Counted from the first letter of the stretch, positions 27,605 to 35,866 are shown. The stretch is DNA of 64,000 nucleotides from Flavobacterium psychrolimnae (GCF_003312425.1 NZ_QNUX01000007.1:62001-126000); one strand, 5' to 3'. The notes: a model not told the origin generated them from the sequence alone. Numbers and translations: made by a program.

Positions 27605-27671
27605 CCCGCTATGCGCTGCAATCTTTGCTTTTGGCTCCCGCCAAAGCAAAGGATTTTCACTCCTATCGGGG
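27605..27671. repeat. Palindromic intergenic element (repeat-like)
   Basis: Part of a 400-base gap after htpG. Outer arms CCCG/CGGG and an inner stem (ATCTTTGCTTTTGGC against GCCAAAGCAAAGGAT, one bulge) close a TCCC loop; the DNA is more GC-rich than its surroundings. The wording (CCCGCTATGCGCTGCAATC ... TCACTCCTATCGGGG) recalls a dispersed element I associate with Flavobacterium intergenic regions; copy number could not be checked. The rest of the gap (27672-27872) shows nothing recognisable. Confidence 0.55.
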
Positions 27672-27872
27672 CTATTTACAGTATTTTAGGGTTACAAATT
27701 CGTTTAGCAGCAGGAGTAAATAAGTACTAATTTGTAAAGAATTATTTATATATTTGTTTTAATAGAGAAGTTTGACTTTTGGTAGATTTAACAAACACAA
27801 TATAGGTTTATAACTTTAAAAACGTCAGCAATATATACAAGTTACTAGCAATAAATCTGAAAATCGTGAAAA

Positions 27873-28538
27873 ATGGAATATCCAATTTTGGAATCATTAA
27901 AAAAGTACAAAACACATTTTAATCAAGAGCAGTTCATAAGCTTAAATGCAGATAGTGATTTTGGTAATTTAAATTTAAATTATAGTCAAATAGTTATTAG
28001 AATTGAATGCGTGAATTCCCAAATTATAGATTTATATCACAAATTTTATATCGAAAAACATAAAAGAGAAACCGAAGGTTTTGCTATGTATAATTTAGAC
28101 GAATCATATTTGAATATAATGGTAACCGAGCAAATTTTCTATTGGTTGAGAAAAACTACCGATGAAATAATTTCATTAATTTCTTTGTGTACAGATTTCA
28201 AAAGCAATGGTAAATATCCAAAAAAAATTAAAGTAAGTTCTATTGGAGAATTTTTAAAATTAAAAACGCCTTTTATAGAAGTAATCGAAGAAAATAAGGA
28301 TTTACTGAAATTGTTAAATGAGATATCAAATACATTCAAACATTCATTTATCAATCCTCAAATTATGGCATATAAAGGCTCGGAATACCCCGTAGTATTT
28401 GCTTATAACTTACATTATAATGACCTAAAAAATGAAGCAAAATTTATACAAATTGAACTTAAAAAATTTTTAAATGATTACGACAAATTTCTTCTTGAAA
28501 TAAAAAACTATATTGAGGAAAATTTCAAATATAATTAA
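27873..28538 (+). CDS. Hypothetical protein, possibly helical HEPN-like
   Basis: 221 residues, not recognised. No signal peptide or membrane helix; rich in Lys, Asn, Ile and Phe, and probably mostly helical after residue 50. The segment LLNEISNTFKHSF resembles the conserved helix of HEPN-like or AbiV-like proteins (N....KH), but the R-x4-6-H active-site motif is not convincing. First of three unrecognised plus-strand genes between htpG and the sbtA operon. The neighbouring DNA is very AT-rich with GC-rich islets, as in acquired DNA. Confidence 0.6.
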   Translation: MEYPILESLKKYKTHFNQEQFISLNADSDFGNLNLNYSQIVIRIECVNSQIIDLYHKFYIEKHKRETEGFAMYNLDESYLNIMVTEQIFYWLRKTTDEIISLISLCTDFKSNGKYPKKIKVSSIGEFLKLKTPFIEVIEENKDLLKLLNEISNTFKHSFINPQIMAYKGSEYPVVFAYNLHYNDLKNEAKFIQIELKKFLNDYDKFLLEIKNYIEENFKYN

Positions 28539-28556
28539 AAAATTTACTGCTTATAA

Positions 28557-28608
28557 TCGAGTAGTACCCAAGCTAGCGCGAGCATCCCGCTCATGGACAT
28601 TCTTAAAA
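28557..28608. other. GC-rich islet with small inverted repeat
   Basis: AAGCTAGCGCGAGCATCCCGC stands out in otherwise AT-rich DNA; GAGC and GCTC form a short hairpin around ATCCC. It looks like the remnant of a repeat between accessory genes. Confidence 0.35.
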
Positions 28609-28676
28609 GTAAAAAACTATAAATTAAAATTGGTATGAGAAGGAATTAATTATATGATACTAAAAACAAATAAATT

Positions 28677-28847
28677 ATGTCAAGAGTTGTAATGGCAATA
28701 GGTTTAGTAATCGCTTTTATAGGTTGGATTTTATACCGACTAATAATTAAAAAAGACTTAAATAAAAATTTAAATAACGTATACCTTGGACTATTTTTTA
28801 TAATAATTTGGGCATTATTTTATTTTTTTATTGTTGAATATTTTTAA
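28677..28847 (+). CDS. 56-residue two-helix membrane protein
   Basis: ATG at 28677, stop at 28845-28847. Two hydrophobic helices (MAIGLVIAFIGWILY, residues 6-20, and YLGLFFIIIWALFYFFIV, residues 36-53) are separated by a polar, Lys/Asn-rich loop. Positive-inside charge and clean helix lengths support a real gene. Not recognised; it could be a small accessory membrane protein or an immunity-like peptide. Confidence 0.5.
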   Translation: MSRVVMAIGLVIAFIGWILYRLIIKKDLNKNLNNVYLGLFFIIIWALFYFFIVEYF

Positions 28848-28869
28848 AAATCGTATATTAATTTATGTA

Positions 28870-28950
28870 CTCTCATAAGCCAGATCGCGCGGTCTATTTG
28901 TTTCCATAATGAAATGCGGCAAAGGCGGTAGTAGCATAAGCAAGTTATAA
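28870..28950. other. Second GC-rich non-coding islet
   Basis: Contains AGATCGCGCGGTC and GCGGCAAAGGCGGTAGTAGC in AT-rich DNA between two small genes. I see no gene and no clear integron attC structure. Confidence 0.3.
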
Positions 28951-29065
28951 AACATTACGAATCAAGTAACAAACTATTTTACTAACTAAAAATGGCAAGT
29001 AATAATTTATGAATTTTAAAAAAAAAATAGAAATTAAATATATGAAAAATATAAAACCAATACCG

Positions 29066-29695
29066 ATGAAAAAAATAATGTTAACTCTGATTTTAGCTTT
29101 GACTTTTACAATTTCTAAAGCGACTGAAAAAGAAATAATTGCAGAAGTGGTTTTTGAGAATTTGACAGGTGAAGAATTAAGGGCTGGCGAATTTTTCATA
29201 ACCGAAACTAATGAGAGAATCGAAATTAATAACACTAAAAGTTTCCAAATAACTTTGCCTGGTAAAGGCAAATATCAATTCGGATTCTCAACAGAGGATT
29301 TTACAGCATACACCTATTATCCATCGAGAATTACAAACAAAAAAAACACAATAACAATTCGATTAGTTAAAAAAAAGGAATTGACTTTGAACAGTGGAAT
29401 TTTTTCTATTCCTATGTATTTGGACACAAATCTAACAGATGAACAAATTGAGAAAAGAATTTCTACAGGCAACTTAAATTTCATTAGTCATGGAATTGAC
29501 AGCTCAATACCTAAAGAATTTTCGGATTTCAAAGAAAAGTATGGTATTGGCATTATAAAAGGAAGTTGTGTAATTGACCCAATGTCTTTTAAAAGAACTA
29601 CTGAGAACAATATAATGATTGCTGATTATTTAAATAAAAAATACGGAGAGGATTGGCTGAAAGAATTACCGATGAAACCTTTTGGAATAAAATAA
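29066..29695 (+). CDS. Exported hypothetical protein
   Basis: 209 residues from the ATG at 29066; in-frame ATGs at 29009 and 29042 would place charged residues before the signal peptide, so I prefer the third. The signal peptide is KKIMLTLILALTFTISKA. The N-terminal half looks like a beta-sandwich (FENLTGEELRAGEFFITET). The C-terminal half has FKEKYGIGIIKGSCVIDP and ends IADYLNKKYGEDWLKELP, a pattern I recall from small uncharacterised Bacteroidota proteins. Function unknown. Confidence 0.62.
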   Translation: MKKIMLTLILALTFTISKATEKEIIAEVVFENLTGEELRAGEFFITETNERIEINNTKSFQITLPGKGKYQFGFSTEDFTAYTYYPSRITNKKNTITIRLVKKKELTLNSGIFSIPMYLDTNLTDEQIEKRISTGNLNFISHGIDSSIPKEFSDFKEKYGIGIIKGSCVIDPMSFKRTTENNIMIADYLNKKYGEDWLKELPMKPFGIK

Positions 29696-29863
29696 AAAAA
29701 CTTTCTAAAAAGTGTATTAAAGCTATGGTTTCTTGGGAACTCCTTAACACATCAACATAAGAAATCTGCAATTCAAGAAGAGGATTATAAAATATATTGC
29801 ACTTGATTAATGGGATGGCAATGCATTGCAAATCTTCCATTTATTAACAATAGCTTTTTAAAT

Positions 29864-29908
29864 AAAAAACCAAACCTGCAAGTTAACGCTTGCAGGTTTG
29901 GTTTTTTT
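29864..29908. terminator. Strong bidirectional terminator before sbtA
   Basis: Nineteen-base perfect arms (AAAAAACCAAACCTGCAAG and its complement) around TTAACG, between converging genes. Confidence 0.93.
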
Positions 29909-29989
29909 GTAAAACAATATCAAAGGTCTAAAAGACTTTTTTTTAATTAAAAGCAATTAGTCGGAATCTCAATTCTACAAAGCAACTAT

Positions 29990-30955
29990 TTAAAGGTGAC
30001 ACAATACAATTGAGAAATAAATGGGCATTCCAAAAGTAATATTAAAAGGAAACGTAACTGCCAAAGCCATGGGCAGAAAGATTCCTGGATTCGCCTTTGG
30101 TACCGCTATTTTCATGGCTGCCGGAACTGCAATGTAGGAAGCGCTTGCCGCTAAGACTGCAAAAATAAAACGATTACCAACATCATCCGTAATAAATTGA
30201 CTTAAAAAAGCGACGATGCAACCATTAATCAGCGGAAAAACAACTGCAAAGAAAATACTGAACCACCCACTTTTAAAAAAATCATTTAATTTTCGGCCAC
30301 TAACAATTCCCATATCCAATAAGAATAAGGCTAAAAACCCTTTGAAAATATCAGTCGTAAAAGGCTTAATTCCTAAGGCTTGTTGTTCGCTCGCTAAAAA
30401 CCCAATTACCAAACTACCCAAAATCAAAAGTACACTTCCATTAGTGAACGAATGTTTAATAATAGAACTCATCTTGGTTTTTTGAACTTCTTCCTTACTG
30501 AATAACCGTATTAAAATTACACCTATGATAATCGCAGGAGCTTCCATCAGCGCCATTACTGCAACCATGTGCCCGCTAAAAGTATAGTTTTGAATTTCTA
30601 AAAAGGAAATAGCTGTTACAAAAGTTACGGCACTCACGGAACCATAAGCCGCTGCTATAGCCCCAGAATTCTCAATGCTAAACTTCCTCTTCAAAATAAA
30701 AAAAGTATATAGCGGAATTAATCCTGCAATAATTATCCCAAATGCAATAGACCAAAGTATGTCTATGGTAAAATGACTGTGAGCCAATTCCTGTCCGCCT
30801 TTAAAACCAATTGAAAAAAGAAGGTACAGCGATATAAATTTAGAGGTATTTTCAGGAATTTCTAAGTCACTTTTTACATAAACCGCTATAATTCCTAACA
30901 CAAAAAATAATAAGGCTGGATTGGTTAAATTATCGAACAATAAACTTAAATTCAT
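29990..30955 (-). CDS. sbtA: SbtA-type sodium-dependent bicarbonate transporter
   Basis: Inner-membrane Na+/HCO3- symporter of the Sbt_1 (former DUF897) family. 321 residues with about ten helices in two inverted halves; LLFSIGFKGGQELAHS and FLLDMGIVSGRK are the matching core motifs of each half, and ASASYIAVPAAMKIAVP is a further family signature. No SbtB (PII-like) gene is beside it. It is the last gene of the operon that begins opposite the LysR gene, 29 bases after tsaC, so supply of bicarbonate for anaplerotic carboxylation is the likely role. Confidence 0.87.
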   Translation of the reverse strand: MNLSLLFDNLTNPALLFFVLGIIAVYVKSDLEIPENTSKFISLYLLFSIGFKGGQELAHSHFTIDILWSIAFGIIIAGLIPLYTFFILKRKFSIENSGAIAAAYGSVSAVTFVTAISFLEIQNYTFSGHMVAVMALMEAPAIIIGVILIRLFSKEEVQKTKMSSIIKHSFTNGSVLLILGSLVIGFLASEQQALGIKPFTTDIFKGFLALFLLDMGIVSGRKLNDFFKSGWFSIFFAVVFPLINGCIVAFLSQFITDDVGNRFIFAVLAASASYIAVPAAMKIAVPKANPGIFLPMALAVTFPFNITFGMPIYFSIVLCHL

Positions 30956-30984
30956 CTATTTTTTTATTTTAAAAAATTATTATT

Positions 30985-31944
30985 TTATTTTTGAGTGGCT
31001 CTTTTTAATCGGTCATTTATCGTTTTGCCTAAGCCAAAATCCGGAAATCGTTCCGCTATAATGCAGTCGAGATTGCAATGATCCAATCGATGCAAGGCAG
31101 CATACAGTTGTGAAGCTGCTTCTGCTAAATTTCCTGTCGGGGATAAAACTTCTTGTTGTACAATTTTGGGATCATTTACCTCCTTTTGGAATACGACAAC
31201 TCCAATTTTTTGATCTGGAAACGTTATCAACTTCTTCTTCACATCGGCTGTCAAAAAAGTCGTCGTTAAAGGGGCATAATGCTTAGAAAACATACCGGGT
31301 GCCGCCGGAGCGATATCATCATGGGTAATCATTTTTACTTGCCCCACAACTGCTTCAATATCCTCTACAGCCAAAGAACCCAGGCGATATAAAATAGGCT
31401 CCCCATTTTCAAATCCTATGATAGTTGACTCTATGCCTCTTTGACAAGCTCCCCCATCCAAAACCATTGGCAATACTTCTTCAAAATAGTCCGCAACATG
31501 TGTTGCCGTAGTGGGACTGATAGAGCCAAAAGGATTAGCACTTGGAGCCGCTAAAGGATAGGCTAACTCATTAAGCAGGGATAAGATTACTGGGTGATTT
31601 GGAACTCTCACTGCCACTGTATCTTTACCACCGGTGACTAAATCCGGAACAGCAATTTGCTTTTTTAAAACCAAAGTTAAAGGTCCAGGCCAGAAAGCTT
31701 TCGCTAACAAGGCGGCTTTTTCAGGAATGTCTCTTGCTATTTCAGAAAGAACATCTGCGGATTTTATATGAACAATCAAAGGATTAAAAAATGGTCTTTG
31801 TTTCATCGCAAAAATACTCTCGATGGCTTTTGGACTATAGATATTCCCTGCTAATCCATAAACCGTTTCGGTAGGAATCGCTATGATTTGATCTTGATCC
31901 AAAAAAGCTACAGCCTTTGGAATCGAATTACTAATTATACTCAT
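30985..31944 (-). CDS. L-threonylcarbamoyladenylate synthase (TsaC/Sua5 family)
   Basis: Makes threonylcarbamoyl-AMP from Thr, bicarbonate and ATP for the t6A modification of tRNAs. 319 residues: the YrdC domain (1-200; PTETVYGLAGN, KQRPFFNPLIVHI, GPLTLVLKK, AVRVPNHP, SANPFGSISPTT) and the C-terminal Sua5 domain (about 230-319; APGMFSKHYAP). Its substrate bicarbonate is imported by the next gene, a suggestive pairing. The start lies three bases after the remnant stop of the broken gene upstream. Confidence 0.93.
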   Translation of the reverse strand: MSIISNSIPKAVAFLDQDQIIAIPTETVYGLAGNIYSPKAIESIFAMKQRPFFNPLIVHIKSADVLSEIARDIPEKAALLAKAFWPGPLTLVLKKQIAVPDLVTGGKDTVAVRVPNHPVILSLLNELAYPLAAPSANPFGSISPTTATHVADYFEEVLPMVLDGGACQRGIESTIIGFENGEPILYRLGSLAVEDIEAVVGQVKMITHDDIAPAAPGMFSKHYAPLTTTFLTADVKKKLITFPDQKIGVVVFQKEVNDPKIVQQEVLSPTGNLAEAASQLYAALHRLDHCNLDCIIAERFPDFGLGKTINDRLKRATQK

Positions 31945-31947
31945 AAA

Positions 31948-32299
31948 TTAAGGGTTACAGGAATCACAAAATCCTGGATCTTCGGTTGTTTTTTGATGGG
32001 GATACATTTTTTCGGAACTAGAAGAACACTTTTTGCAACTATAAATAAAACTCAGTGTGGAACGAGTGGGCGCTGAACAGATCACTATCAAATTGTTCCA
32101 TAGCCATGAGACACTTTGCTCGTACGGTTTCCAATGCTGTATCTTTCCGATCTATTTCTCCCGAAAAAGTTCCAAAAATATCCGAGTCATAGTTTTCAGG
32201 TACAATGCACTGTACTCCTAGTCCTTCCTCTAGAATTGGAGCGATGACTTGTTCTTTTTGATGCTTAGTTGCAATCAACAATCGTCGGCCTTCAAACAT
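31948..32299 (-). pseudogene. DUF6671-type gene with internal deletion and frameshift
   Basis: The N-terminal 74 codons (LLIATKHQKEQVIAPILE, FGTFSGEIDRKDTALETVR) match the start of DUF6671 proteins as I recall them. The frame then turns to unrelated residues and stops at 32039. One base out of frame, DNA from about 32080 down to the stop at 31948 encodes CSAPTRSTLSFIYSCKKC and YPHQKTTEDPGFCDSCNP, the cysteine-rich C-terminus of the same family. The middle (about 170 residues, with the GSFGPHP region) is missing. The simplest reading is one deletion joining the ends out of frame. The intact family function is unknown. Confidence 0.75.
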
Positions 32300-32302
32300 T
32301 GC

Positions 32303-32593
32303 TTAATCTCTGTTTTTTGGTTTAAGCACTAGTTGAATAACACCTTCAATTTGCAAATCCATATCATTTACTGCCGCTTCCTTTATAAGTTCCTTAATGT
32401 AGGCTGATGCCTCTAAAAGTGTCTCTTGTCTTAATTTTGAATGTGGATTCTCTTTATTGAACCGAATCTGATTGCTAAAAATTTCTAAATTATGATAGTT
32501 AACCTTACTATTTATTAAAGAAAACAGTACTTTTCCTGCTTCTGATGGTGAAAACTGCCCTTCAACCAGCTTAAATTGATATTCTTTTTTCAT
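32303..32593 (-). CDS. Conserved-looking 96-residue hypothetical protein
   Basis: No membrane segment or signal. The sequence (FKLVEGQFSPSEAGKVLFSL, then EASAYIKELIKEAA and LQIEGVIQLVL) suggests an alpha/beta fold. Its start lies 7 bases after the fused gene and its stop 3 bases before the DUF6671-type remnant, so it is in the same operon. I recognise no named family; it keeps a full open frame while both neighbours are damaged. Confidence 0.65.
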   Translation of the reverse strand: MKKEYQFKLVEGQFSPSEAGKVLFSLINSKVNYHNLEIFSNQIRFNKENPHSKLRQETLLEASAYIKELIKEAAVNDMDLQIEGVIQLVLKPKNRD

Positions 32594-32600
32594 AGCTATT

Positions 32601-32870
32601 TTATATTAAGATCTTGTTTTTTTGTAATGTGTAAGTGGTGAAAAATATTCCTAAACCTAAAAACAGGGTAAAAAACAAATTGTTAGGTTCTAGGAATGTC
32701 AATAGTATTGCTACAATTAGCCAAATGACTGAAATGAGTAAACTATTTTTTTTATATGCGTCAACTTCATTTAAATTTGTTGGTGTACAGACAACTTTAC
32801 TATTTTTCAGAGTAGCATCCATGATTTCAGGACCTATTCCGTCTCCTTTTGCGATTGTTATTCTTTGCAT
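32601..32870 (-). CDS. Chimeric ORF: isocitrate/isopropylmalate dehydrogenase N-terminus fused to a membrane segment
   Basis: From the ATG at 32870 the first 21 residues (ITIAKGDGIGPEIMDATL) are the N-terminal NAD(P)-binding strand and glycine turn of isocitrate or 3-isopropylmalate dehydrogenases. The frame then continues as KNSKVVCTPTNLNEVDAYKK and two hydrophobic helices (LLISVIWLIVAILLTFL, FFTLFLGLGIFFTTY), which are foreign to that family. The likely history is a deletion that removed almost all of a dehydrogenase gene and joined its start to the end of a membrane-protein gene. A 15-codon upstream extension to 32915 is open but lacks support; the -7 box fits the shorter start. Confidence 0.7.
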   Translation of the reverse strand: MQRITIAKGDGIGPEIMDATLKNSKVVCTPTNLNEVDAYKKNSLLISVIWLIVAILLTFLEPNNLFFTLFLGLGIFFTTYTLQKNKILI

Positions 32871-32892
32871 CTGTTTATGGTTTATTTTTTGA

Positions 32893-32900
32893 CAAAGGTA
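32893..32900 (-). promoter_or_regulatory. -7 box TACCTTTG of the sbtA operon
   Basis: Minus strand, 22 bases before the fused ORF start. Confidence 0.5.
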
Positions 32901-32913
32901 AAATGGGCAATCC

Positions 32914-32929
32914 ATAAATTTTTATTTAT
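32914..32929. promoter_or_regulatory. Candidate LysR site ATAAAT-N4-ATTTAT
   Basis: A six-base-arm inverted repeat in the 88-base divergent region, overlapping the -7 box of the LysR gene and lying upstream of the operon promoter, as expected for an autoregulating LysR protein. AT-rich composition makes chance pairing likely. Confidence 0.4.
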
Positions 32930-32934
32930 ATTTG
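32927..32934 (+). promoter_or_regulatory. -7 box TATATTTG of the LysR gene
   Basis: 24 bases before the LysR ATG. Confidence 0.45.
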
Positions 32935-32958
32935 TAATGATATACATAAAAAATATTT

Positions 32959-33900
32959 ATGAACTATACACTTCATCAACTACAAGTATTCTTAAAAATA
33001 GCACAAAACGAAAGCATTACTAAGGCTGCGGCAGAACTTCATCTTACACAACCCGCAGTATCCATTCAATTAAGAAATCTTCAAGATCAATTTGATGTTC
33101 CATTAACGGAAGTAATCGGAAGAAAGCTTTATGTGACCGATTTTGGAAAAGAAATTGCCATGGCAGCTGAAAAAATTCTTAATGAAGTACATGCCATCAA
33201 TTATAAAACAATGGCATTTAAGGGGCAACTTACCGGAAAATTGAAAATTTCCGTCGTATCCACAGGCAAGTATGTTATACCTTATTTTTTATCTGATTTT
33301 CTAAAAATGAATCAAGGTGTAGAATTAAGTTTGGATGTAACGAATAAAATTAAAGTTCTGAAAAATTTAGAAAGAAATGAAGTAGATTTCTCTTTGGTAT
33401 CAGTATTACCTGATTCTCTGCAAATCGAAAAAGTGGAGTTAATGCCTAATTCACTGTACCTTATTGCTAATAGTGATCAAAAGATAGTATCAGGAATCCA
33501 AGATAAAAGTATTATCGAAACCCTATCAATAATCTATCGGGAAGAAGGATCAGGGACAAGATTCGTAATGGAAAAATTCATTGAAAACAATCAATTGACG
33601 GTTCCAAAAAAAATGGTACTCACTAGTAACGAAGCTATAAAACAAGCTGTATTGGCCGGACTTGGATGTTCTATTATGCCTTTAATTGGAATCAAAAATG
33701 AACTTAACAATCGTGATTTACAAATAATCCCTGTAAAAGGTTTGCCAATTCAATCCAACTGGAATTTAATCTGGTTAAAAGGTAAGAAATTTTCACCAGT
33801 TGCTGCTGCGTATTTAAAATTCATACAAGAAGAAAAAACAAGAATTATCGAGCAAAAATTTAACTGGATAAATGTAATAAAGGATGTTAATCAAGCATAG
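32959..33900 (+). CDS. LysR-family regulator, probably of the sbtA operon
   Basis: 313 residues: an N-terminal winged helix-turn-helix (1-60; ESITKAAAELHLTQPAVSIQLRNL in pieces), a linker helix and a periplasmic-binding-protein-like effector domain (about 92-295; GKLKISVVSTGKYVIP, REEGSGTRFVME, AGLGCSIMPL). The look is of the CbbR/CmpR-like branch, whose members govern inorganic carbon uptake or fixation in autotrophs, which agrees with the divergent SbtA operon. The effector is unknown. Confidence 0.88.
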   Translation: MNYTLHQLQVFLKIAQNESITKAAAELHLTQPAVSIQLRNLQDQFDVPLTEVIGRKLYVTDFGKEIAMAAEKILNEVHAINYKTMAFKGQLTGKLKISVVSTGKYVIPYFLSDFLKMNQGVELSLDVTNKIKVLKNLERNEVDFSLVSVLPDSLQIEKVELMPNSLYLIANSDQKIVSGIQDKSIIETLSIIYREEGSGTRFVMEKFIENNQLTVPKKMVLTSNEAIKQAVLAGLGCSIMPLIGIKNELNNRDLQIIPVKGLPIQSNWNLIWLKGKKFSPVAAAYLKFIQEEKTRIIEQKFNWINVIKDVNQA

Positions 33901-34053
33901 AACAAAATGATTTTGCACATGAGAACTTTGGCATTTATTAGTTTTTAAATTTGTATTTCTGTCTCAAAATCGATTTTGACTACCGAGATCTTGTTAAGAC
34001 CATAATACAGGTAGCAATCTCGATACTCGATGAAGCTCTCTTTATTCAAACTT

Positions 34054-35604
34054 TTACGTTAATTCATTTCCATCGTTGTAGATAATATCAGCATTCACTT
34101 TGTAGGCTTTAAGATAATCAATCGCTTCAATTTCAGCAGTTGTAATTTCTAAATTATCCGAATAATGATTTCTTTCGTAATGATCTAATACTCCTTTCAA
34201 CTCCAGCTCTTTAATTTGCAATTTTGCTTTTTGTCTAAATCGAGACAATTCTCTCTCTATAATTACTAATTTTTCTTTTGATATTTTTAGCTTCCCTTTT
34301 TTGTATTGTGATAAATTATAAATTTCAAGCAAATCCATTTCCTCAACTTGCTGAATTAATATTTTCAAATTGAAAGGGTTTTCAACTAATGGTAAAATAA
34401 TTCGGATTGATCTAATAATTCTTTTCACAACAGTAGGATCTTCTTTTCCCCACTGAAAAATTTGATCATAGCAAAAGTCAATAAATTCTTCAAAATTGAA
34501 TTCATTTACTTGTATTTTTTTGGAACCCAAAGTCCTAGAATCCGTAGAAGGAAATTCTCGTATGGCTAATTCTTTTGCTATTTCCCCTATTTGATCAATA
34601 CAGTTCAAACAAGTCGTTGGATCATTCACCGCTGGAGAGATGGCTTTTATCGCAATATCTACCAGTTTTCTGACACCAAAATTCACATCTTGCGTATGGC
34701 TTCTGAACAGCTTAACTTTAAAAGTTGCGCTGACAATCGCTCCTATTTCATTCTTCAAACGAAGTATCTGATTCATTTGGAGTTCCTCGCTAAAAACTAA
34801 TACCATAAGCGTAGTAGTACCTTTCATAATAAATTCCCCTACAATAGGTTTTTGATAGGCGTTCTCAAAAAAAACACCCACATCAGAACCATGGATATTT
34901 TCCGTTATTTTTTCCAGTTTTTTATAATTCACGCTGTCTAAATAGCCCGTTTCAAAAGGACTTACAATTTTTACTTGAAATTTATCCGGGTTAATTTTGG
35001 ATCGTTTGTAAAGGAGATTCTTTCCAACACTCCAATTTTCCTGATACAAATCATTGATTTCTTCAACCATTTCCGATTTGATTCCATTTGTAATACTGGA
35101 AACATTCATGTTTATACTTAAATAGCTGATCATATTAGGATAAGACCATACCAGACAATAAAAAGCAAGCAGAGAGCCTGTTGTAAGTGTTAATAGAAAA
35201 GAAGTTTGGTAAAAAACAGAAGCTAACTGAGGTAATACACACAACGAAATAGTACCCACAAACAAACCGATAAATTGTTGCATTCTAAGATTATTTGCTA
35301 AAAAATGTCTCAAAATTCGGGGTGAAAACTGAGAGGACGCCAACTGCATCACAACAAAAATAACTGAGAAAGTAGTTAATGAAATTCCAATCAGAATGGA
35401 GATTAGAATAGTAGAAACCGGAATCAACCGATTGTAAATTTCCATTTCATTGATTTTGAATTTCATTCCAAAATCAACATAATAGTCAATCGTCAGTAAA
35501 ACAGAACCAATAATAAACGCATAAATACCACTGGTAAAGGTACCCATATGTTTTATACGATGTTCTAACATACTTTTGACCCGTTGTCTTAATTTTTGTA
35601 TCAT
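34054..35604 (-). CDS. DUF2254 membrane protein
   Basis: 516 residues. Four N-terminal membrane helices (about 22-42, 62-88, 108-128 and 134-155) with the family signature MQLASSQFSPRILRHFL between helices two and three, then a long soluble part with RSHTQDVNFGVRKLVDIAIKAISPAVNDPTT, the most conserved DUF2254 stretch. Function unknown. Single gene. The 153 bases between it and the converging LysR gene contain nothing clear. Confidence 0.87.
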   Translation of the reverse strand: MIQKLRQRVKSMLEHRIKHMGTFTSGIYAFIIGSVLLTIDYYVDFGMKFKINEMEIYNRLIPVSTILISILIGISLTTFSVIFVVMQLASSQFSPRILRHFLANNLRMQQFIGLFVGTISLCVLPQLASVFYQTSFLLTLTTGSLLAFYCLVWSYPNMISYLSINMNVSSITNGIKSEMVEEINDLYQENWSVGKNLLYKRSKINPDKFQVKIVSPFETGYLDSVNYKKLEKITENIHGSDVGVFFENAYQKPIVGEFIMKGTTTLMVLVFSEELQMNQILRLKNEIGAIVSATFKVKLFRSHTQDVNFGVRKLVDIAIKAISPAVNDPTTCLNCIDQIGEIAKELAIREFPSTDSRTLGSKKIQVNEFNFEEFIDFCYDQIFQWGKEDPTVVKRIIRSIRIILPLVENPFNLKILIQQVEEMDLLEIYNLSQYKKGKLKISKEKLVIIERELSRFRQKAKLQIKELELKGVLDHYERNHYSDNLEITTAEIEAIDYLKAYKVNADIIYNDGNELT

Positions 35605-35802
35605 AATTTAAATTTCAATAGATAAATATAGCCGAAATATGTCTTTTTCAGAATGATTTAGCTTGCTTTATACATCAAACAGAAAAGTAGTTGAGACAGT
35701 AAACTTAGCAAAAACTTATCAGAACTCATAAAAAGGGGAAATATTGGCGTATTTCGTAAAGAGAAGTTTTCAGATTATTTGATTAAATTTTAAACCATAA
35801 AA

Positions 35803-35828
35803 AACCTGCATGCGTAAACTTGCAGGTT
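35803..35828 (-). terminator. Terminator after the second TonB-dependent receptor gene
   Basis: AACCTGCA/TGCAGGTT around a 10-base loop, with a T-run on the minus strand. Confidence 0.8.
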
Positions 35829-35866
35829 CTTTTGTTTAGAATTGTCCAAAAATAAAAACAATATAG

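Noticed and set aside
27517..27723. Open frames across the htpG terminator and palindromic element
   Set aside because: They translate terminator and repeat stems, have odd composition and no start signal.
28870..28950. Integron attC site between small genes
   Set aside because: No convincing GTTRRRY/RYYYAAC core pair, and no integrase in the window.
29598..29840. 80-codon minus-strand frame opposite the exported 209-aa gene
   Set aside because: Overlaps the end of a better-supported gene and covers non-coding DNA without a clear start.
33901..34053. Repeat element between the LysR and DUF2254 genes
   Set aside because: Words such as TCTCGATACTCGA are only short partial inversions; nothing comparable elsewhere in the window.
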